The position numbers and the translations under genes were made by a program. 64,000 nt of DNA from Cronobacter sakazakii (GTDB lineage: Bacteria; Pseudomonadota; Gammaproteobacteria; Enterobacterales; Enterobacteriaceae): positions 1,178,001-1,242,000 of the forward strand of contig NZ_CP011047.1 in the NCBI RefSeq assembly GCF_000982825.1. Reading direction: 5' to 3'. The notes beneath the pieces are model-generated. The model saw only the letters and a list, made by a program, of their open reading frames with translations. It searched no databases and was not told where the DNA came from. Each line of letters begins with the position of its first letter. Within the stretch, counting starts at the first letter, position 1. Positions 29,027 through 40,211 of this stretch are shown here, piece after piece.

Positions 29027-30985
29027 TTGCGAGTCAGTCGTTCCCTCACGATAAAACAGATGGCGATGGTTTCGGCCGTTTCCGTCTTTTTTCTTTTTAT
29101 TTTCAGCGTCGTTTTGCTGTTTCATTTCGTGCAGTCGCATCGCTACCACACCGCCATGCAGATGGAGAGCATCGCCCGCTCGGTGCGCCAGCCGCTCTCT
29201 GCGGCCATTCTGAAAGCCAATATTCCGGAAGCGGAGGCGATCCTTCGCGAAATTAAACCCGCCGGCGTGATTAGCCGTGCGGATGTCGTGTTGCCTAATC
29301 AGTTCCAGGCGTTGCGCATGCGCTTTACGCCTGAGCGCCCGATTCCGGTGACGCTCGCCCGCGTCTTTGAGCTGCCGGTGCAGATCTCCCTGCCGCTCTA
29401 TTCGCTGGAGCGGCCCGCCAACCCGCAGCCGCTCGCCTATCTGGTGTTGCAGGCCGACTCCTGGCGGATGTACCGCTTTATCATCAATGCGATTTCGACC
29501 CTGCTGACCACCTTCCTGCTGCTGGCGCTGATCCTCTCGGTGGCGATCACCTGGTGCATCAACCGCCTGATCCTGCACCCGCTGCGCGACATCACACGCA
29601 CGCTGAACGCGCTGGACGCGCATGAACTGGCGCATCATCAGCTCACTATTCCGCGTCTGCATAAGGATGATGAGATCGGTATGCTGGTGCGCACTTATAA
29701 CCGTAACCAGCAGGCGCTTGCGCAACAGCTCGACGAGGTGCGCACCAGCGGCACCCGTTTCCCGCTCACCGGTTTGCCGAACCAGGCGTTGCTCGTCGCA
29801 CTGCTTGAGCAGGCCGTCGCGGGCGGCGGTGCCACCGCGTTGCTGTATGTGGCTTGTGAGCCGCTGCGTGATATTGACGAATCGCAGCGCGAGGCGCTCC
29901 TGCGCGCGCGCGTTGAGAAGCTGCGCTCGGTACTGACGCCGCGGATGGTGCTGGCGCAGATAAGCCAGGATGATTTCGCGATTATCGCGCACGGCGTAAA
30001 AACGCCGGAACACGCGGTGACGCTGACGCAACAGCTGCTGGCGGCCCTTAACGAACCGCCAGAGTCGGACAGCGGCGCCCCAGCGTGCGCGGCAAGCATT
30101 GGTGTGGCGATGTTCGATGGCCGCCAGAGCGCCTCGACGCTTTACCAGAGCGCGATTTCCGCCGCGCTGGACGCCCGGCGCAACGGCGTCAATCAGGCGG
30201 CGTTTTTCGGCGAATCCCCGGTGAGCGCGCAGGAAAGCGCGATGCAAAATGCGCTGGCGCGCCGCCAGTACGCCGTCTGGCTGCAGCCGCAGGTGGATAT
30301 GCGCAACGGCAACATTGTGGGTGCCGAAGCGCTGCTGCGCGAGCGCCAGCCGGATGGCGAGTGGACGTTACCGGTAGGGCTTATTGATAACATTGAGTCG
30401 AGCGGGCTTATCGTTACCGTGGGCGACTGGGTGCTGGACGAGGCGTGTCAGTTACTGGCGCGCTGGCAGGCGCACGGCATTATGCTGCCGCTGTCGGTGA
30501 ATGTGTCGTCATTGCAGTTGTTAAAACGCGATCTAGTACAAACGATGCTGCAACGACTGGAACGCTACGCCATTGCGCCCGGCACGCTGATTCTGGAGAT
30601 GACGGAAAGCCAGCGTATTGACGATACCGAAGCCGCCATCGCCATTCTGCGCCCCCTGCGCGAGGCGGGCGTGCGCATCGCGCTGGACGATTTCGGCATG
30701 GGGTATTCGAGCCTTAGCCAGCTACAGAAAATGAAAGCGCTGCCAGTGGACAGCCTCAAAATCGATAAGAGCTTTATTGATAACCTGCCGGACGATGACA
30801 GCGTGGTCGCGGCCATCATCAGCATGGCGAAAAAGCTTAACCTTGAACTGGTGGCGGAAGGCATTCAGAACGAGGCACAGCGTGACTGGCTGTTAAACGC
30901 GGGCGTGACGGTGGGCCAGGGGTATCTTTTCGGCAAGGCGGCGACGCCTGCGGCGTTTGAAGACGTGTGGCTGACAGCGCCGTGA
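29027..30985 (+). CDS. pdeK: c-di-GMP phosphodiesterase PdeK (YhjK/HmsP type)
   Basis: A 652-residue inner-membrane protein that begins at a TTG codon ([18 protein letters not shown]), as in E. coli YhjK. Two membrane helices flank a periplasmic domain (about residues 40-145). A HAMP-like linker is followed by a degenerate GGDEF domain, whose signature is replaced by SQDDF. The EAL domain is complete ([32 protein letters not shown]). It should therefore degrade but not make c-di-GMP, lowering BcsA activity. It lies directly downstream of the bcs operon, supporting a local control role. Confidence 0.94.
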   Translation: MRVSRSLTIKQMAMVSAVSVFFLFIFSVVLLFHFVQSHRYHTAMQMESIARSVRQPLSAAILKANIPEAEAILREIKPAGVISRADVVLPNQFQALRMRFTPERPIPVTLARVFELPVQISLPLYSLERPANPQPLAYLVLQADSWRMYRFIINAISTLLTTFLLLALILSVAITWCINRLILHPLRDITRTLNALDAHELAHHQLTIPRLHKDDEIGMLVRTYNRNQQALAQQLDEVRTSGTRFPLTGLPNQALLVALLEQAVAGGGATALLYVACEPLRDIDESQREALLRARVEKLRSVLTPRMVLAQISQDDFAIIAHGVKTPEHAVTLTQQLLAALNEPPESDSGAPACAASIGVAMFDGRQSASTLYQSAISAALDARRNGVNQAAFFGESPVSAQESAMQNALARRQYAVWLQPQVDMRNGNIVGAEALLRERQPDGEWTLPVGLIDNIESSGLIVTVGDWVLDEACQLLARWQAHGIMLPLSVNVSSLQLLKRDLVQTMLQRLERYAIAPGTLILEMTESQRIDDTEAAIAILRPLREAGVRIALDDFGMGYSSLSQLQKMKALPVDSLKIDKSFIDNLPDDDSVVAAIISMAKKLNLELVAEGIQNEAQRDWLLNAGVTVGQGYLFGKAATPAAFEDVWLTAP

Positions 30986-31126
30986 CGTCGCTGCAAAAGG
31001 TGTAAGGCATCATGGGCTGACGCGTTTCAGCTCATAAATCTTAACATTTATGTTTCCAATTTGATGCTCTGATATATCTGACATGTTTTACGGGTGTTAC
31101 TTTTAGCGCTGCAGGCGGGATTTTAA

Positions 31127-32452
<1,326 letters not shown>

Positions 32453-32651
32453 TCTCACTCTTTAGCCCGCCGCTGCTTGCTCTGGCGGCGGGTGCCTGCG
32501 CATAATTAACGTTTATTTCACTCTATTGCGCGACATTTCCGCTTTTTTGCGGTCTAACGAAAAGTTTAAGCGCTATCTTTGGCGACGGGCCACAGCAGCC
32601 TTTTGTCGCCATTTGACTGTTTTTAACCAGGAATGTTGATCAGGGGTACAC

Positions 32652-34142
32652 ATGCAGGGCACAAGAATTCGACTTATCGCTGGCGGTTTACTGATGGCCG
32701 CCGCCAGCCTCGTGCAGGCAGAACCGCTCCAGCCCGACCCGGCCTGGCAACAGGGCACGCTGAGCAATGGCTTTCAGTGGCAAATCCTCTCCACGCCGCA
32801 GCGCCCGAGCGACCGCATTGAAATTCGCCTGACCGTTAACACCGGGTCGCTGGCTGAAAACACCCAGCAGAGCGGCTATACCCGTTTTCTGCCGCGTCTG
32901 GCGCTCACCCAGAGCGGCAGCCTACAGGCGGTGCAGGCGCGTTCTCTCTGGCAGCAGAGTATCGATCCGAAGCGCCCGATGCCCCCGGTCGTGGTTTCTT
33001 ACGATTACACGCTGTTTAACCTGAGCCTGCCGAATAACCGCAACGACCTGCTGAAAGAAGCGCTGACATATCTTTCCGATACTGCCGGGCGGGTCGCCAT
33101 TACGCCGGAAAGCATCACCAAAGCCCTGCAAACCCAGGATATGGTCGCCACCTGGCCGGACACGCAGGATGGCTGGTGGCGTCAGCGCCTGAAAGGTTCG
33201 ACGCTGCTGGGCCACGATCCGTCCGTTGACCTGAAGCAGCCGGTAGACGCAAAACAGCTCGAAGCCTACTACAAGAAGTGGTACACCCCGGACGCCATGA
33301 CGCTTATCGTGGTCGGCAACGTTGACAGCCGCGCGGTGGCGGAGCAGATCAACAAAGCGTTTGGCGAGCTAAAAGGCAAGCGTGAAACTCCGGCCCCGGT
33401 GCCGACGCTGTCGCCGCTGCGTCGCGAGCCGGTCGCTATCATGACCGACAGCGTGCGCCAGGATCGCCTCTCCATTATGTGGGATAACCCGTGGCAGCCG
33501 ATCCGCGAATCTTCTGCGCTGCAGCGCTACTGGCGTGCGGATCTGGCGCGCGAGGCGCTGTTCTGGCACGTTCAGCAGAACCTGAGCAAGAACAACATCG
33601 AAGATATCGGCATCGGCTTTGACTGCCGCGTGCTGTTCCAGCGCGCCCAGTGCGCCATTAACGTTGAATCGCCGAATGATAAGCTCGACAGCAACCTGGC
33701 GCTTATCGCCCGCGAGCTGGCGAACGTGCGCGAAAACGGCCTGTCGGTGGATGAGTTCAACGCGCTGATTGCCCAGAAAAAGCTGGAGCTACAGAAGCTG
33801 TTCGCCACCTATGCGCGCACCGATACCGATGTGCTTATCAACCAGCGGATGCGTTCGCTGCAAAATCAGGTGGTGGATATTGCGCCGGAGCAGTACCAGA
33901 ACCTGCGTCAGAGCTTCCTTAATAACCTGACCGCCGCGGAGCTGAACCAAGATTTACGCCAGCAACTCTCTCAGGAGATGGCGCTTATTCTGCTGCAACC
34001 GAAGGGTGAGGAAGAGTACAGCGTGAAGGCGCTTCAGGAGACCTGGAACCGCATTATGACGCCTGTCGCCGCAGCGCCTGCGCCGGATGACGCGCGCCCG
34101 GATGTCACCGACATTCCGCCTCCCGCTGACAAAAGCAATTAA
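32652..34142 (+). CDS. yhjJ: M16-family peptidase homologue YhjJ without the zinc site
   Basis: A 496-residue periplasmic protein (signal peptide ending SLVQA) that matches E. coli YhjJ throughout. It has the overall M16 (pitrilysin) architecture, including the substrate-binding half with YKKWYTPDAMTLIVVGN. However, the zinc motif HxxEH is absent: the aligned place reads RFLPRLAL after TGSLAENTQQSGY. It is therefore unlikely to be an active metalloprotease, and its role is unknown. A terminator follows 6 bp after the stop. Confidence 0.93.
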   Translation: MQGTRIRLIAGGLLMAAASLVQAEPLQPDPAWQQGTLSNGFQWQILSTPQRPSDRIEIRLTVNTGSLAENTQQSGYTRFLPRLALTQSGSLQAVQARSLWQQSIDPKRPMPPVVVSYDYTLFNLSLPNNRNDLLKEALTYLSDTAGRVAITPESITKALQTQDMVATWPDTQDGWWRQRLKGSTLLGHDPSVDLKQPVDAKQLEAYYKKWYTPDAMTLIVVGNVDSRAVAEQINKAFGELKGKRETPAPVPTLSPLRREPVAIMTDSVRQDRLSIMWDNPWQPIRESSALQRYWRADLAREALFWHVQQNLSKNNIEDIGIGFDCRVLFQRAQCAINVESPNDKLDSNLALIARELANVRENGLSVDEFNALIAQKKLELQKLFATYARTDTDVLINQRMRSLQNQVVDIAPEQYQNLRQSFLNNLTAAELNQDLRQQLSQEMALILLQPKGEEEYSVKALQETWNRIMTPVAAAPAPDDARPDVTDIPPPADKSN

Positions 34143-34147
34143 TGACC

Positions 34148-34170
34148 ACCCGGCTCCGGCCGGGTTTTTT
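34148..34170 (+). terminator. yhjJ terminator
   Basis: The stem ACCCGGC / GCCGGGT with a TCCG tetraloop is followed by six T. Confidence 0.92.
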
Positions 34171-34185
34171 ATGCGCGGCGGAAAT

Positions 34186-34210
34186 AAAAAGCCCGGCGCG
34201 CAGGCCGGGC
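34186..34210 (-). terminator. kdgK terminator
   Basis: Read on the minus strand, GCCCGGC / GCCGGGC is followed by TTTTT. It lies 19 bp after the kdgK stop. Confidence 0.9.
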
Positions 34211-34228
34211 TCGTCGAAGACGTCAGGT

Positions 34229-35161
34229 TTAGCGCGGCATCGCCTCGCGCGGGATTATCGCGCCGCGATACTGAATCACGGTGCTGGCGGTCAGATGGCC
34301 GCGTTTTGCCGCCGCTTCGGCGCTGCCGCCGGTGAGACGCACCGCCAGATAACCGGCGCTGAACGAGTCGCCTGCGGCGGTGGTGTCGATGACGCTCTCT
34401 TTCGGTAATTTCACCGCAGGTACCTCGCACAGCGCTTCGCCCGCCACCGCGACAAGGCACGATTCGGCACCACGCTTAATCACCACTTCACGCACGCCCG
34501 CCGCCTGGGTGCGCGCAATGACCTCATCAACCGGCTTCTCGCCCCACAGCGCGTCTTCATCATCCAGCGTCAGGAAGGCGATATCGTTGCAGCTAAGCAT
34601 CTGCTGGTAAACCTGCTGCGTCTCTTCACGGCTCGCCCACAGGCGCGGGCGGTAGTTATTATCGAAAATCACTTTACCGCCGTTGGCGCGGCAGGTTTTC
34701 AGCAGGCCGAGCAGTTTTTCACGGCTGTGCGGGCTTAAAATCGCCAGGCTAATGCCGCTCAGGTAGAGATAATCAAAGTGCGCCAGCTGCGCGCAGATGG
34801 CGTCGGCCTCGTCGCTCTCCAGCCAGAACTTCGCGGCGGCCTCGTTGCGCCAGTACCAGAAGGTGCGCTCGCCGCGCTCGTCGGTTTCGATGTAGTAGAG
34901 CCCCGGCAGACGGTTATCCATACGCTGCGTGAGTTCGGTGTGCACGTTTTCGGCCTGCCAGGCATCAAGCATCTGCTGGCTGAAAGGGTCTTTGCCAAGT
35001 GCGGTGACATAATGCACCGACAGTGCCTGCGGGCTCACCTGACGGGCGATATAGACCGCGGTGTTGAGCGTATCCCCGCCAAAGCCGCGGTTCATCTGCG
35101 CGCCTTTTTCCGACAGTTCAATCATGCATTCGCCAATCACGGCAATCTTGTGCTCTGACAT
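34229..35161 (-). CDS. kdgK: 2-dehydro-3-deoxygluconokinase
   Basis: A 310-residue PfkB-family sugar kinase (E. coli 309) that phosphorylates KDG to KDPG in hexuronate breakdown. The N-terminal GFGGDTLNTA substrate motif and the C-terminal DTTAAGDSFSAGYL motif with the catalytic Asp are present. It stands alone between convergent yhjJ and divergent pdeH. In E. coli it is controlled by KdgR; no site was identified here with confidence. Confidence 0.96.
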   Translation of the reverse strand: MSEHKIAVIGECMIELSEKGAQMNRGFGGDTLNTAVYIARQVSPQALSVHYVTALGKDPFSQQMLDAWQAENVHTELTQRMDNRLPGLYYIETDERGERTFWYWRNEAAAKFWLESDEADAICAQLAHFDYLYLSGISLAILSPHSREKLLGLLKTCRANGGKVIFDNNYRPRLWASREETQQVYQQMLSCNDIAFLTLDDEDALWGEKPVDEVIARTQAAGVREVVIKRGAESCLVAVAGEALCEVPAVKLPKESVIDTTAAGDSFSAGYLAVRLTGGSAEAAAKRGHLTASTVIQYRGAIIPREAMPR

Positions 35162-35320
35162 AGTGACTCACCTGAAAACGAGAAGATGGGCATTAGTGTG
35201 TGCCGCCGCGATCGCGCAGTCAAACCTTTTAAAACGCTGTTCCATTATTTTTTGAGCTGCGCCCCTGTTTCTGAAGAAAAGCATTATTCTTTATAACCCT
35301 ACGGGTCGGACAACTGTGCA

Positions 35321-35347
35321 TAAAGTTCTCAACCGCAGCGCCGATAA
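35321..35347 (+). promoter_or_regulatory. Sigma-28 (FliA) promoter of pdeH
   Basis: TAAAGTTC (35321-35328) and GCCGATAA (35340-35347) are separated by 11 bp. The sigma-28 consensus is TAAAGTTT-N11-GCCGATAA, so this site differs at one base. It lies 46 bp upstream of the pdeH start and places pdeH in the flagellar class 3 regulon, as in E. coli. Confidence 0.92.
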
Positions 35348-35393
35348 TTCCAGGACGAGTCCGGTAAACCCTCACATCACAGGACCCTTTACC

Positions 35394-36167
35394 ATGAATT
35401 TAAAACAGGTCACTCACCGGCTGGCGCTGCCGTCGGCGAGTGTCGAAAGCCTGCAAGAGCGGCGTTACTGGCTGCAATGCGAGCGCACCTACACCTATCA
35501 GCCGATTTACCGCACCGACGGGCGTCTGCTGGCGGTTGAGTTGCTGACTATCGTCACGCACCCGAGCGATCCCTCGCGCCGCATCGCGCCGGACCGCTAT
35601 TTCGCGGGGCTGCCGGTACGCTATCGCGTGGACGTCATTGAAGAGCAGCTACAGGTGCTGTCATCGCGCGCGCCGTTTTTCACAGAAAATAACATTCTCG
35701 CCTCCGTGAACGTTGATGGCCCGACGCTCATGGCGATGCGCGACATGCCGAAAATCCGCGCGTTAACGGAAGCGTTGCCGTGGGTGCGCTTTGAACTGGT
35801 AGAGCACATCAGCCTGCCGCAAGACTCGACGTTCGCGAGTTTCTGCGAATTCGGCCCGCTGTGGCTGGACGATTTCGGCACCGGCATGGCGAATTTCTCA
35901 GCGCTTAACGAAGTCCGTTATGACTACATCAAAGTGGCGCGCGATCTTTTCATCATGCTGCGTCAGAGCAGCGAAGGCCGCAATCTGTTCACCATGCTGC
36001 TGCAACTGATGAATCACTACTGCGAAGGCGTGATTGTTGAAGGCGTGGAAACCCTGGAAGAGTGGCAGGATGTGCAACAGTCGCCTGCGCTGGCCGCGCA
36101 AGGCTATTTTCTCTCGCGCCCGGTGCCTTTCGAAACGCTGGAAACGGTAATACTCAGACTCTCCTGA
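35394..36167 (+). CDS. pdeH: c-di-GMP phosphodiesterase PdeH (YhjH)
   Basis: A 257-residue cytoplasmic single EAL-domain protein (E. coli 255) that degrades c-di-GMP to keep motility on through YcgR. The signature reads VELL, as in E. coli YhjH (IELL), in place of EAL. The rest is complete: NVDGPTL, FELVEHI, LDDFGTGMANF, KVARD, EGVETLEEW. The start is the ATG at 35394, after the sigma-28 promoter. An earlier in-frame ATG at 35316 precedes the promoter and was rejected. Confidence 0.96.
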   Translation: MNLKQVTHRLALPSASVESLQERRYWLQCERTYTYQPIYRTDGRLLAVELLTIVTHPSDPSRRIAPDRYFAGLPVRYRVDVIEEQLQVLSSRAPFFTENNILASVNVDGPTLMAMRDMPKIRALTEALPWVRFELVEHISLPQDSTFASFCEFGPLWLDDFGTGMANFSALNEVRYDYIKVARDLFIMLRQSSEGRNLFTMLLQLMNHYCEGVIVEGVETLEEWQDVQQSPALAAQGYFLSRPVPFETLETVILRLS

Positions 36168-36231
36168 TGAGCTTTGCGCTTTCGTCAACTATCTTTAGTT
36201 GAGGCAGGCATCATCAGGACGAGGTGTGAGG

Positions 36232-38289
36232 ATGACAAAAACAACCAAAATTATCAGCGTGGTAGCAGGGGTTTTCTTGTTGCTGGTCGTGGTCGCCATC
36301 ATCATTATCGCGACGTTTGACTGGAATCGGCTTAAGCCGACCATCAACCAGAAGGTCTCCACGGAGCTTAACCGCCCCTTTGCCATACGTGGCGATCTGG
36401 GCGTGGTGTGGGAGCGTAATAAAGACGAACCCGGCTGGCGAAGCTGGGTGCCCTGGCCGCACGTACACGCTGAAGATGTTGTGCTCGGCAACCCGCCGGA
36501 TATTCCGCAAGTCACCATGATCCATCTGCCTCGCGTTGAGGCGACGCTCGCTCCGCTGGCGCTGCTCACCAAAACGGTTTATCTGCCGTGGATTAAATTC
36601 CAGAAGCCGGACGCGCAGCTGATTCGCTTGTCGGAAAAGACCAATAACTGGACGTTCGACATGAAGCAGAGCGAAGGCGAAGCGGCGCAGCAGCCATCTT
36701 CCTGGTCTTTCCGGCTCGACAATATTCTCTTCGATCAGGGCCGCGTGCGGGTGGACGATAACGTCAGCCGCGCCGATGTGGAGATCCTCATCGATCCGCT
36801 TGGCAAACCGCTGCCGTTTAACGAAGTGACCGGTGACAAAGATAAAAAAGGGAATGATAAGGTCGGCGACTATGTCTTCAGCCTGAAGGCGCGCGGCACC
36901 TATAACGACCAGCCGCTGCGCGGCAGCGGGAAAATCGGCGGGATGCTGGCGCTGAAAAGTGAAGGCACGCCGTTCCCGGTGCAGGCCGATTTGCGCTCCG
37001 GCGACACCCGCGTGGCGTTTGTCGGGACGGTCAACGATCCGATGAACATGGGCGGCGTCGATTTACAGCTGAAATTCGCGGGTAATTCACTGGGCGATCT
37101 CTATGAGCTGACCGGTGTGCTGCTGCCCGATACGCCACCGTTTGAAACGGATGGCCGGCTGGTCGCTAAAATCAACAGCGACAAAGGCTCGGTCTATGAT
37201 TATCGCGGTTTTAACGGGCGCATCGGTGAAAGCGATATTCACGGCTCGCTGACCTACAGCCAGCGCAAACCGCGACCGAAACTGGAAGGGGATCTGGAAT
37301 CGCGCCAGCTGCGGCTTGCCGACCTCGGCCCGCTGATTGGCGTCGATTCCGGTGCCGGGGCGGAGAAGAGCAAAAATTCCGAGCAGAAAAAAGGCGAAAA
37401 ACCGGCGCAGCCGGGCGATAAAGTGCTGCCGCACGACACCTTTGAAACCAACAAATGGGACGTGATGGATGCCGATGTGCGCTTTAAAGGCCGTCGTATC
37501 GAACACAGCACGCGCCTGCCGATTAGCGATCTCACCACCCATATTGTGCTCAACAACGGCGATTTGCATCTCAAGCCGCTGAAATTCGGCATGGCGGGCG
37601 GCACTATCGACGCCAATATCCATCTCGACGGCGACAAGCAACCGATGCAGGGCGTGGCGGAAATTCAGGCGCGACGGCTGAAGCTCAAAGAACTGATGCC
37701 GGACGTCGAGCTGATGCAGCGCACGCTTGGCGAGCTGAACGGCGATGCGAAACTGCGCGGCACCGGTAACTCGGTCGCGTCGCTGCTTGGCACCAGTAAC
37801 GGCAACCTGAAGCTGTTGATGAACGACGGCGTTATCAGCCGTAACCTGATGGAAATTCTGGGGCTGAACGTGGGTAACTTTATCGTTGGGCAGATTTTTG
37901 GCGACGACGAAGTGCGGGTCAACTGCGCGGCGGCGAACCTGAACCTGACCAACGGCGTGGCGCGCCCGGAGATTTTCGCCTTTGATACTGAAAACGCGCT
38001 GATTAACATCACCGGCACCACCAGTTTCGCCGACGAGCGGCTGGATCTCACCATTAATCCGGAAAGCAAAGGGGTGCGTATCGTGACGCTGCGCTCGCCG
38101 CTGTACGTGCGCGGCACCTTTAAAGATCCGGATTACGGCGTGAAGCCGGGGCCGTTGATTGCGCGTGGCGCGGTCGCGGCAGCGCTCGCAACGCTGGTGA
38201 CGCCCGCCGCGGCGCTGCTGGCGCTGATTTCGCCATCCGAAGGCAACGAGAACCAGTGCAGCGCGATCCTGGGGCAGATGAAGAAGTAA
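36232..38289 (+). CDS. yhjG: AsmA-family inner-membrane-anchored protein YhjG
   Basis: A 685-residue protein (E. coli YhjG 691) with one N-terminal membrane anchor (VVAGVFLLLVVVAIIIIATF) and a long periplasmic AsmA-type region. The AsmA signature DWNRLKPTINQKVS follows the anchor, and the C-terminal AsmA domain includes NGDAKLRGTGNSVASLLG. The family forms bridge-like lipid-transfer or envelope-homeostasis proteins. The exact role of YhjG is not known. The start is the ATG at 36232, following GAGG. It is 64 bp downstream of pdeH. Confidence 0.93.
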   Translation: MTKTTKIISVVAGVFLLLVVVAIIIIATFDWNRLKPTINQKVSTELNRPFAIRGDLGVVWERNKDEPGWRSWVPWPHVHAEDVVLGNPPDIPQVTMIHLPRVEATLAPLALLTKTVYLPWIKFQKPDAQLIRLSEKTNNWTFDMKQSEGEAAQQPSSWSFRLDNILFDQGRVRVDDNVSRADVEILIDPLGKPLPFNEVTGDKDKKGNDKVGDYVFSLKARGTYNDQPLRGSGKIGGMLALKSEGTPFPVQADLRSGDTRVAFVGTVNDPMNMGGVDLQLKFAGNSLGDLYELTGVLLPDTPPFETDGRLVAKINSDKGSVYDYRGFNGRIGESDIHGSLTYSQRKPRPKLEGDLESRQLRLADLGPLIGVDSGAGAEKSKNSEQKKGEKPAQPGDKVLPHDTFETNKWDVMDADVRFKGRRIEHSTRLPISDLTTHIVLNNGDLHLKPLKFGMAGGTIDANIHLDGDKQPMQGVAEIQARRLKLKELMPDVELMQRTLGELNGDAKLRGTGNSVASLLGTSNGNLKLLMNDGVISRNLMEILGLNVGNFIVGQIFGDDEVRVNCAAANLNLTNGVARPEIFAFDTENALINITGTTSFADERLDLTINPESKGVRIVTLRSPLYVRGTFKDPDYGVKPGPLIARGAVAAALATLVTPAAALLALISPSEGNENQCSAILGQMKK

Positions 38290-38306
38290 CAGGGTTTCAT
38301 GGGGAA

Positions 38307-38545
38307 GGTGGGTGCGCTGCGCTTACCCACCCTACTGAAGATATACGCCTGCCTCAGTTTGTAGGGCGGGTAAGCATAGCGCATCCGCCATAACGCAAAG
38401 GTGGGAGCGCTGGCGCTTACCCACCCTACTCAAGAAGATAAACGTCTCAGTTTGTAGGGCGGGTAAGCGCAGCGCACCCGCCGCCAGGTGGATGCCGTCA
38501 AATCACCCGCCGCCAGGCGGATGCCGTCAAATCACCCGCCATTTT
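38307..38545. repeat. REP/BIME cluster with a 29-bp tandem tail
   Basis: Alternating inverted units, GTGGGTGCGCTGCGCTTACCC and GTAGGGCGGGTAAGC, fill the convergent yhjG-yhjE gap. At the right end a 29-bp unit (ACCCGCCGCCAGGTGGATGC onward) is repeated in tandem at 38476-38504 and 38505-38533 with one base difference, plus a 7-bp partial copy. No gene is present in this 319-bp gap. Confidence 0.85.
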
Positions 38546-38561
38546 CGCTCTCAAATCCAAA

Positions 38562-38592
38562 AACAAAAAAGGCCGCCCGCGGGCAGCCTTTT
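38562..38592 (-). terminator. yhjE terminator
   Basis: On the minus strand, AAGGCTGCCC / GGGCGGCCTT with one mismatch and a GC loop is followed by TTTTTTG. It lies 17 bp after the yhjE stop. Confidence 0.88.
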
Positions 38593-38608
38593 CGTTAAAT
38601 GCACACCA

Positions 38609-39937
38609 TCACAGCGACTGGTGGCGCGTCTCTTTGGTGGCAATTAGCGCGATAAGCGTCAGTGCCGCCATCGCCGCAAGATAAATCCCTACATAAAACA
38701 GCCCGTAATTCGCCTGCAGCCAGGTGGCGATATACGGTGCCACCGACGCGCCGAGAATCGACGACACGTTGTAGGAGAACGAGGCACCGGTGTAGCGCAC
38801 TTCGGTCGGGAACAGCTCCGGCAGCAGCGCGCCCATTGGGCCGAACGTCAGCCCCATCAGACTCAGGCCGATCAACAGATACGCCATTACCATCGCCTCA
38901 CTGCCGGAACCCAGCAGCGGCGGGAACACAAACAGCGCGAACAGCAGAATCAGCGTGGTGATAACAATCATGCTCTTACGACGCCCGAAACGATCCGCCA
39001 GCAGGCCCGCTACCGGCACCATCAGGCCAAAGCCAATTACTGCCATCATCAGCATCCACAGCACATCGTTACGCGGGAAGCCCAGCCCGCCCTGCGCCGC
39101 TGGCGTGGTGCTGAAGGTCATTGAATAGACCGTCATGATGTAAAACAGCGTATAGGTGGCGAGCATGATGAACGTGCCAAGTACGGTGACGCGCACATGT
39201 TTCGTCAGCAGCGTGCCGAGCGGCACTTTCACCTGTTTCTTCGCTTTGGCGATTTTGGCGAATACCGGCGTTTCATGCAGCGACACGCGCACATACAGGC
39301 CAATCAACACCAGCACGGCGGAGAAGATAAACGGCACGCGCCAGCCCCAGCTCATAAACTGTTCGTCGGTGAGCAGCCACGACAGCAGCAGGAACGTGCC
39401 GTTAGCGAAGAAGAAGCCGATAGGCGCGCCGAGCTGCGGGAAAGAGCCATACAGCGCGCGTTTATGCGCCGGGGCGTTCTCGGTCGCGAGCAGCGCCGCG
39501 CCGCCCCATTCACCGCCAAGGCCCAGACCCTGGCCAAAGCGCGCCAGCGCCAGCAGCAGCGGAGCCATAATGCCGATCGATTCATAGCCCGGCAGCAGGC
39601 CAATCAGCACCGTAGAAATCCCCATGGTCAGCAGCGAGGCCACGAGCGTCACCTTACGGCCCACACGGTCGCCGAAATGGCCAAACACGGCCGAGCCTAT
39701 CGGGCGCGCCACAAAGGCGATGGCAAACGTCGCCAGCGACTGTAGCGTGGCGGCGGTCGGGTCGCCCTGCGGGAAGAAAATGTGCGGGAACACAATCACC
39801 GCCGCGGTGGCGTAAATGTAGAAATCGAAGAACTCAATGGCGGTGCCGATGAGCGAGGCGATGACGACCTTACTGCGCGAGTTGACGGGCGCGGCGTCGT
39901 GTTCGTTGTCGATGCTGGTGGCGATGGTTGCTTGCAT
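38609..39937 (-). CDS. yhjE: MFS metabolite:proton symporter YhjE
   Basis: A 442-residue transporter of the metabolite:H+ symporter (ShiA/ProP-like) family, close to E. coli YhjE (440). It has twelve helices, with the loop GHFGDRVGRKVTL between helices 2 and 3 and the repeat ADRFGRRKSM in the second half. The conserved ARFGQGLGLGGEWGGAAL segment is typical of the family. Its substrate is unknown. Confidence 0.95.
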   Translation of the reverse strand: MQATIATSIDNEHDAAPVNSRSKVVIASLIGTAIEFFDFYIYATAAVIVFPHIFFPQGDPTAATLQSLATFAIAFVARPIGSAVFGHFGDRVGRKVTLVASLLTMGISTVLIGLLPGYESIGIMAPLLLALARFGQGLGLGGEWGGAALLATENAPAHKRALYGSFPQLGAPIGFFFANGTFLLLSWLLTDEQFMSWGWRVPFIFSAVLVLIGLYVRVSLHETPVFAKIAKAKKQVKVPLGTLLTKHVRVTVLGTFIMLATYTLFYIMTVYSMTFSTTPAAQGGLGFPRNDVLWMLMMAVIGFGLMVPVAGLLADRFGRRKSMIVITTLILLFALFVFPPLLGSGSEAMVMAYLLIGLSLMGLTFGPMGALLPELFPTEVRYTGASFSYNVSSILGASVAPYIATWLQANYGLFYVGIYLAAMAALTLIALIATKETRHQSL

Positions 39938-40211
39938 AGAATTTTCTTATTGTAGTCACGTCGAAACCCCATATTAGCCACAGCAAAAACGACATTTCAA
40001 TTCAGCGGGCGCCGCAAGAGTGCGCAAAAAACAGGCAAAAAGCGGATAGTTTTAGCGCCAGCTTATTCTCTTCTATGAAATGCTTCACAGAATTTCATAT
40101 TCAGTCGATAAAACTGGTTTTAGGTTAAATAAAAGTTACACCCTGGATTTTTATACTGAAAGGGAGGCGGCGGGCTGAAAAAATGCGTTTTTCCAAGCCC
40201 GCGCGAAGGGA

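Noticed and set aside
40170..40202. Hairpin after yhjD as a terminator
   Set aside because: The arms GCGGGCT/AGCCCGC pair, but there is no T-run on the minus strand, so the call is too weak to list.
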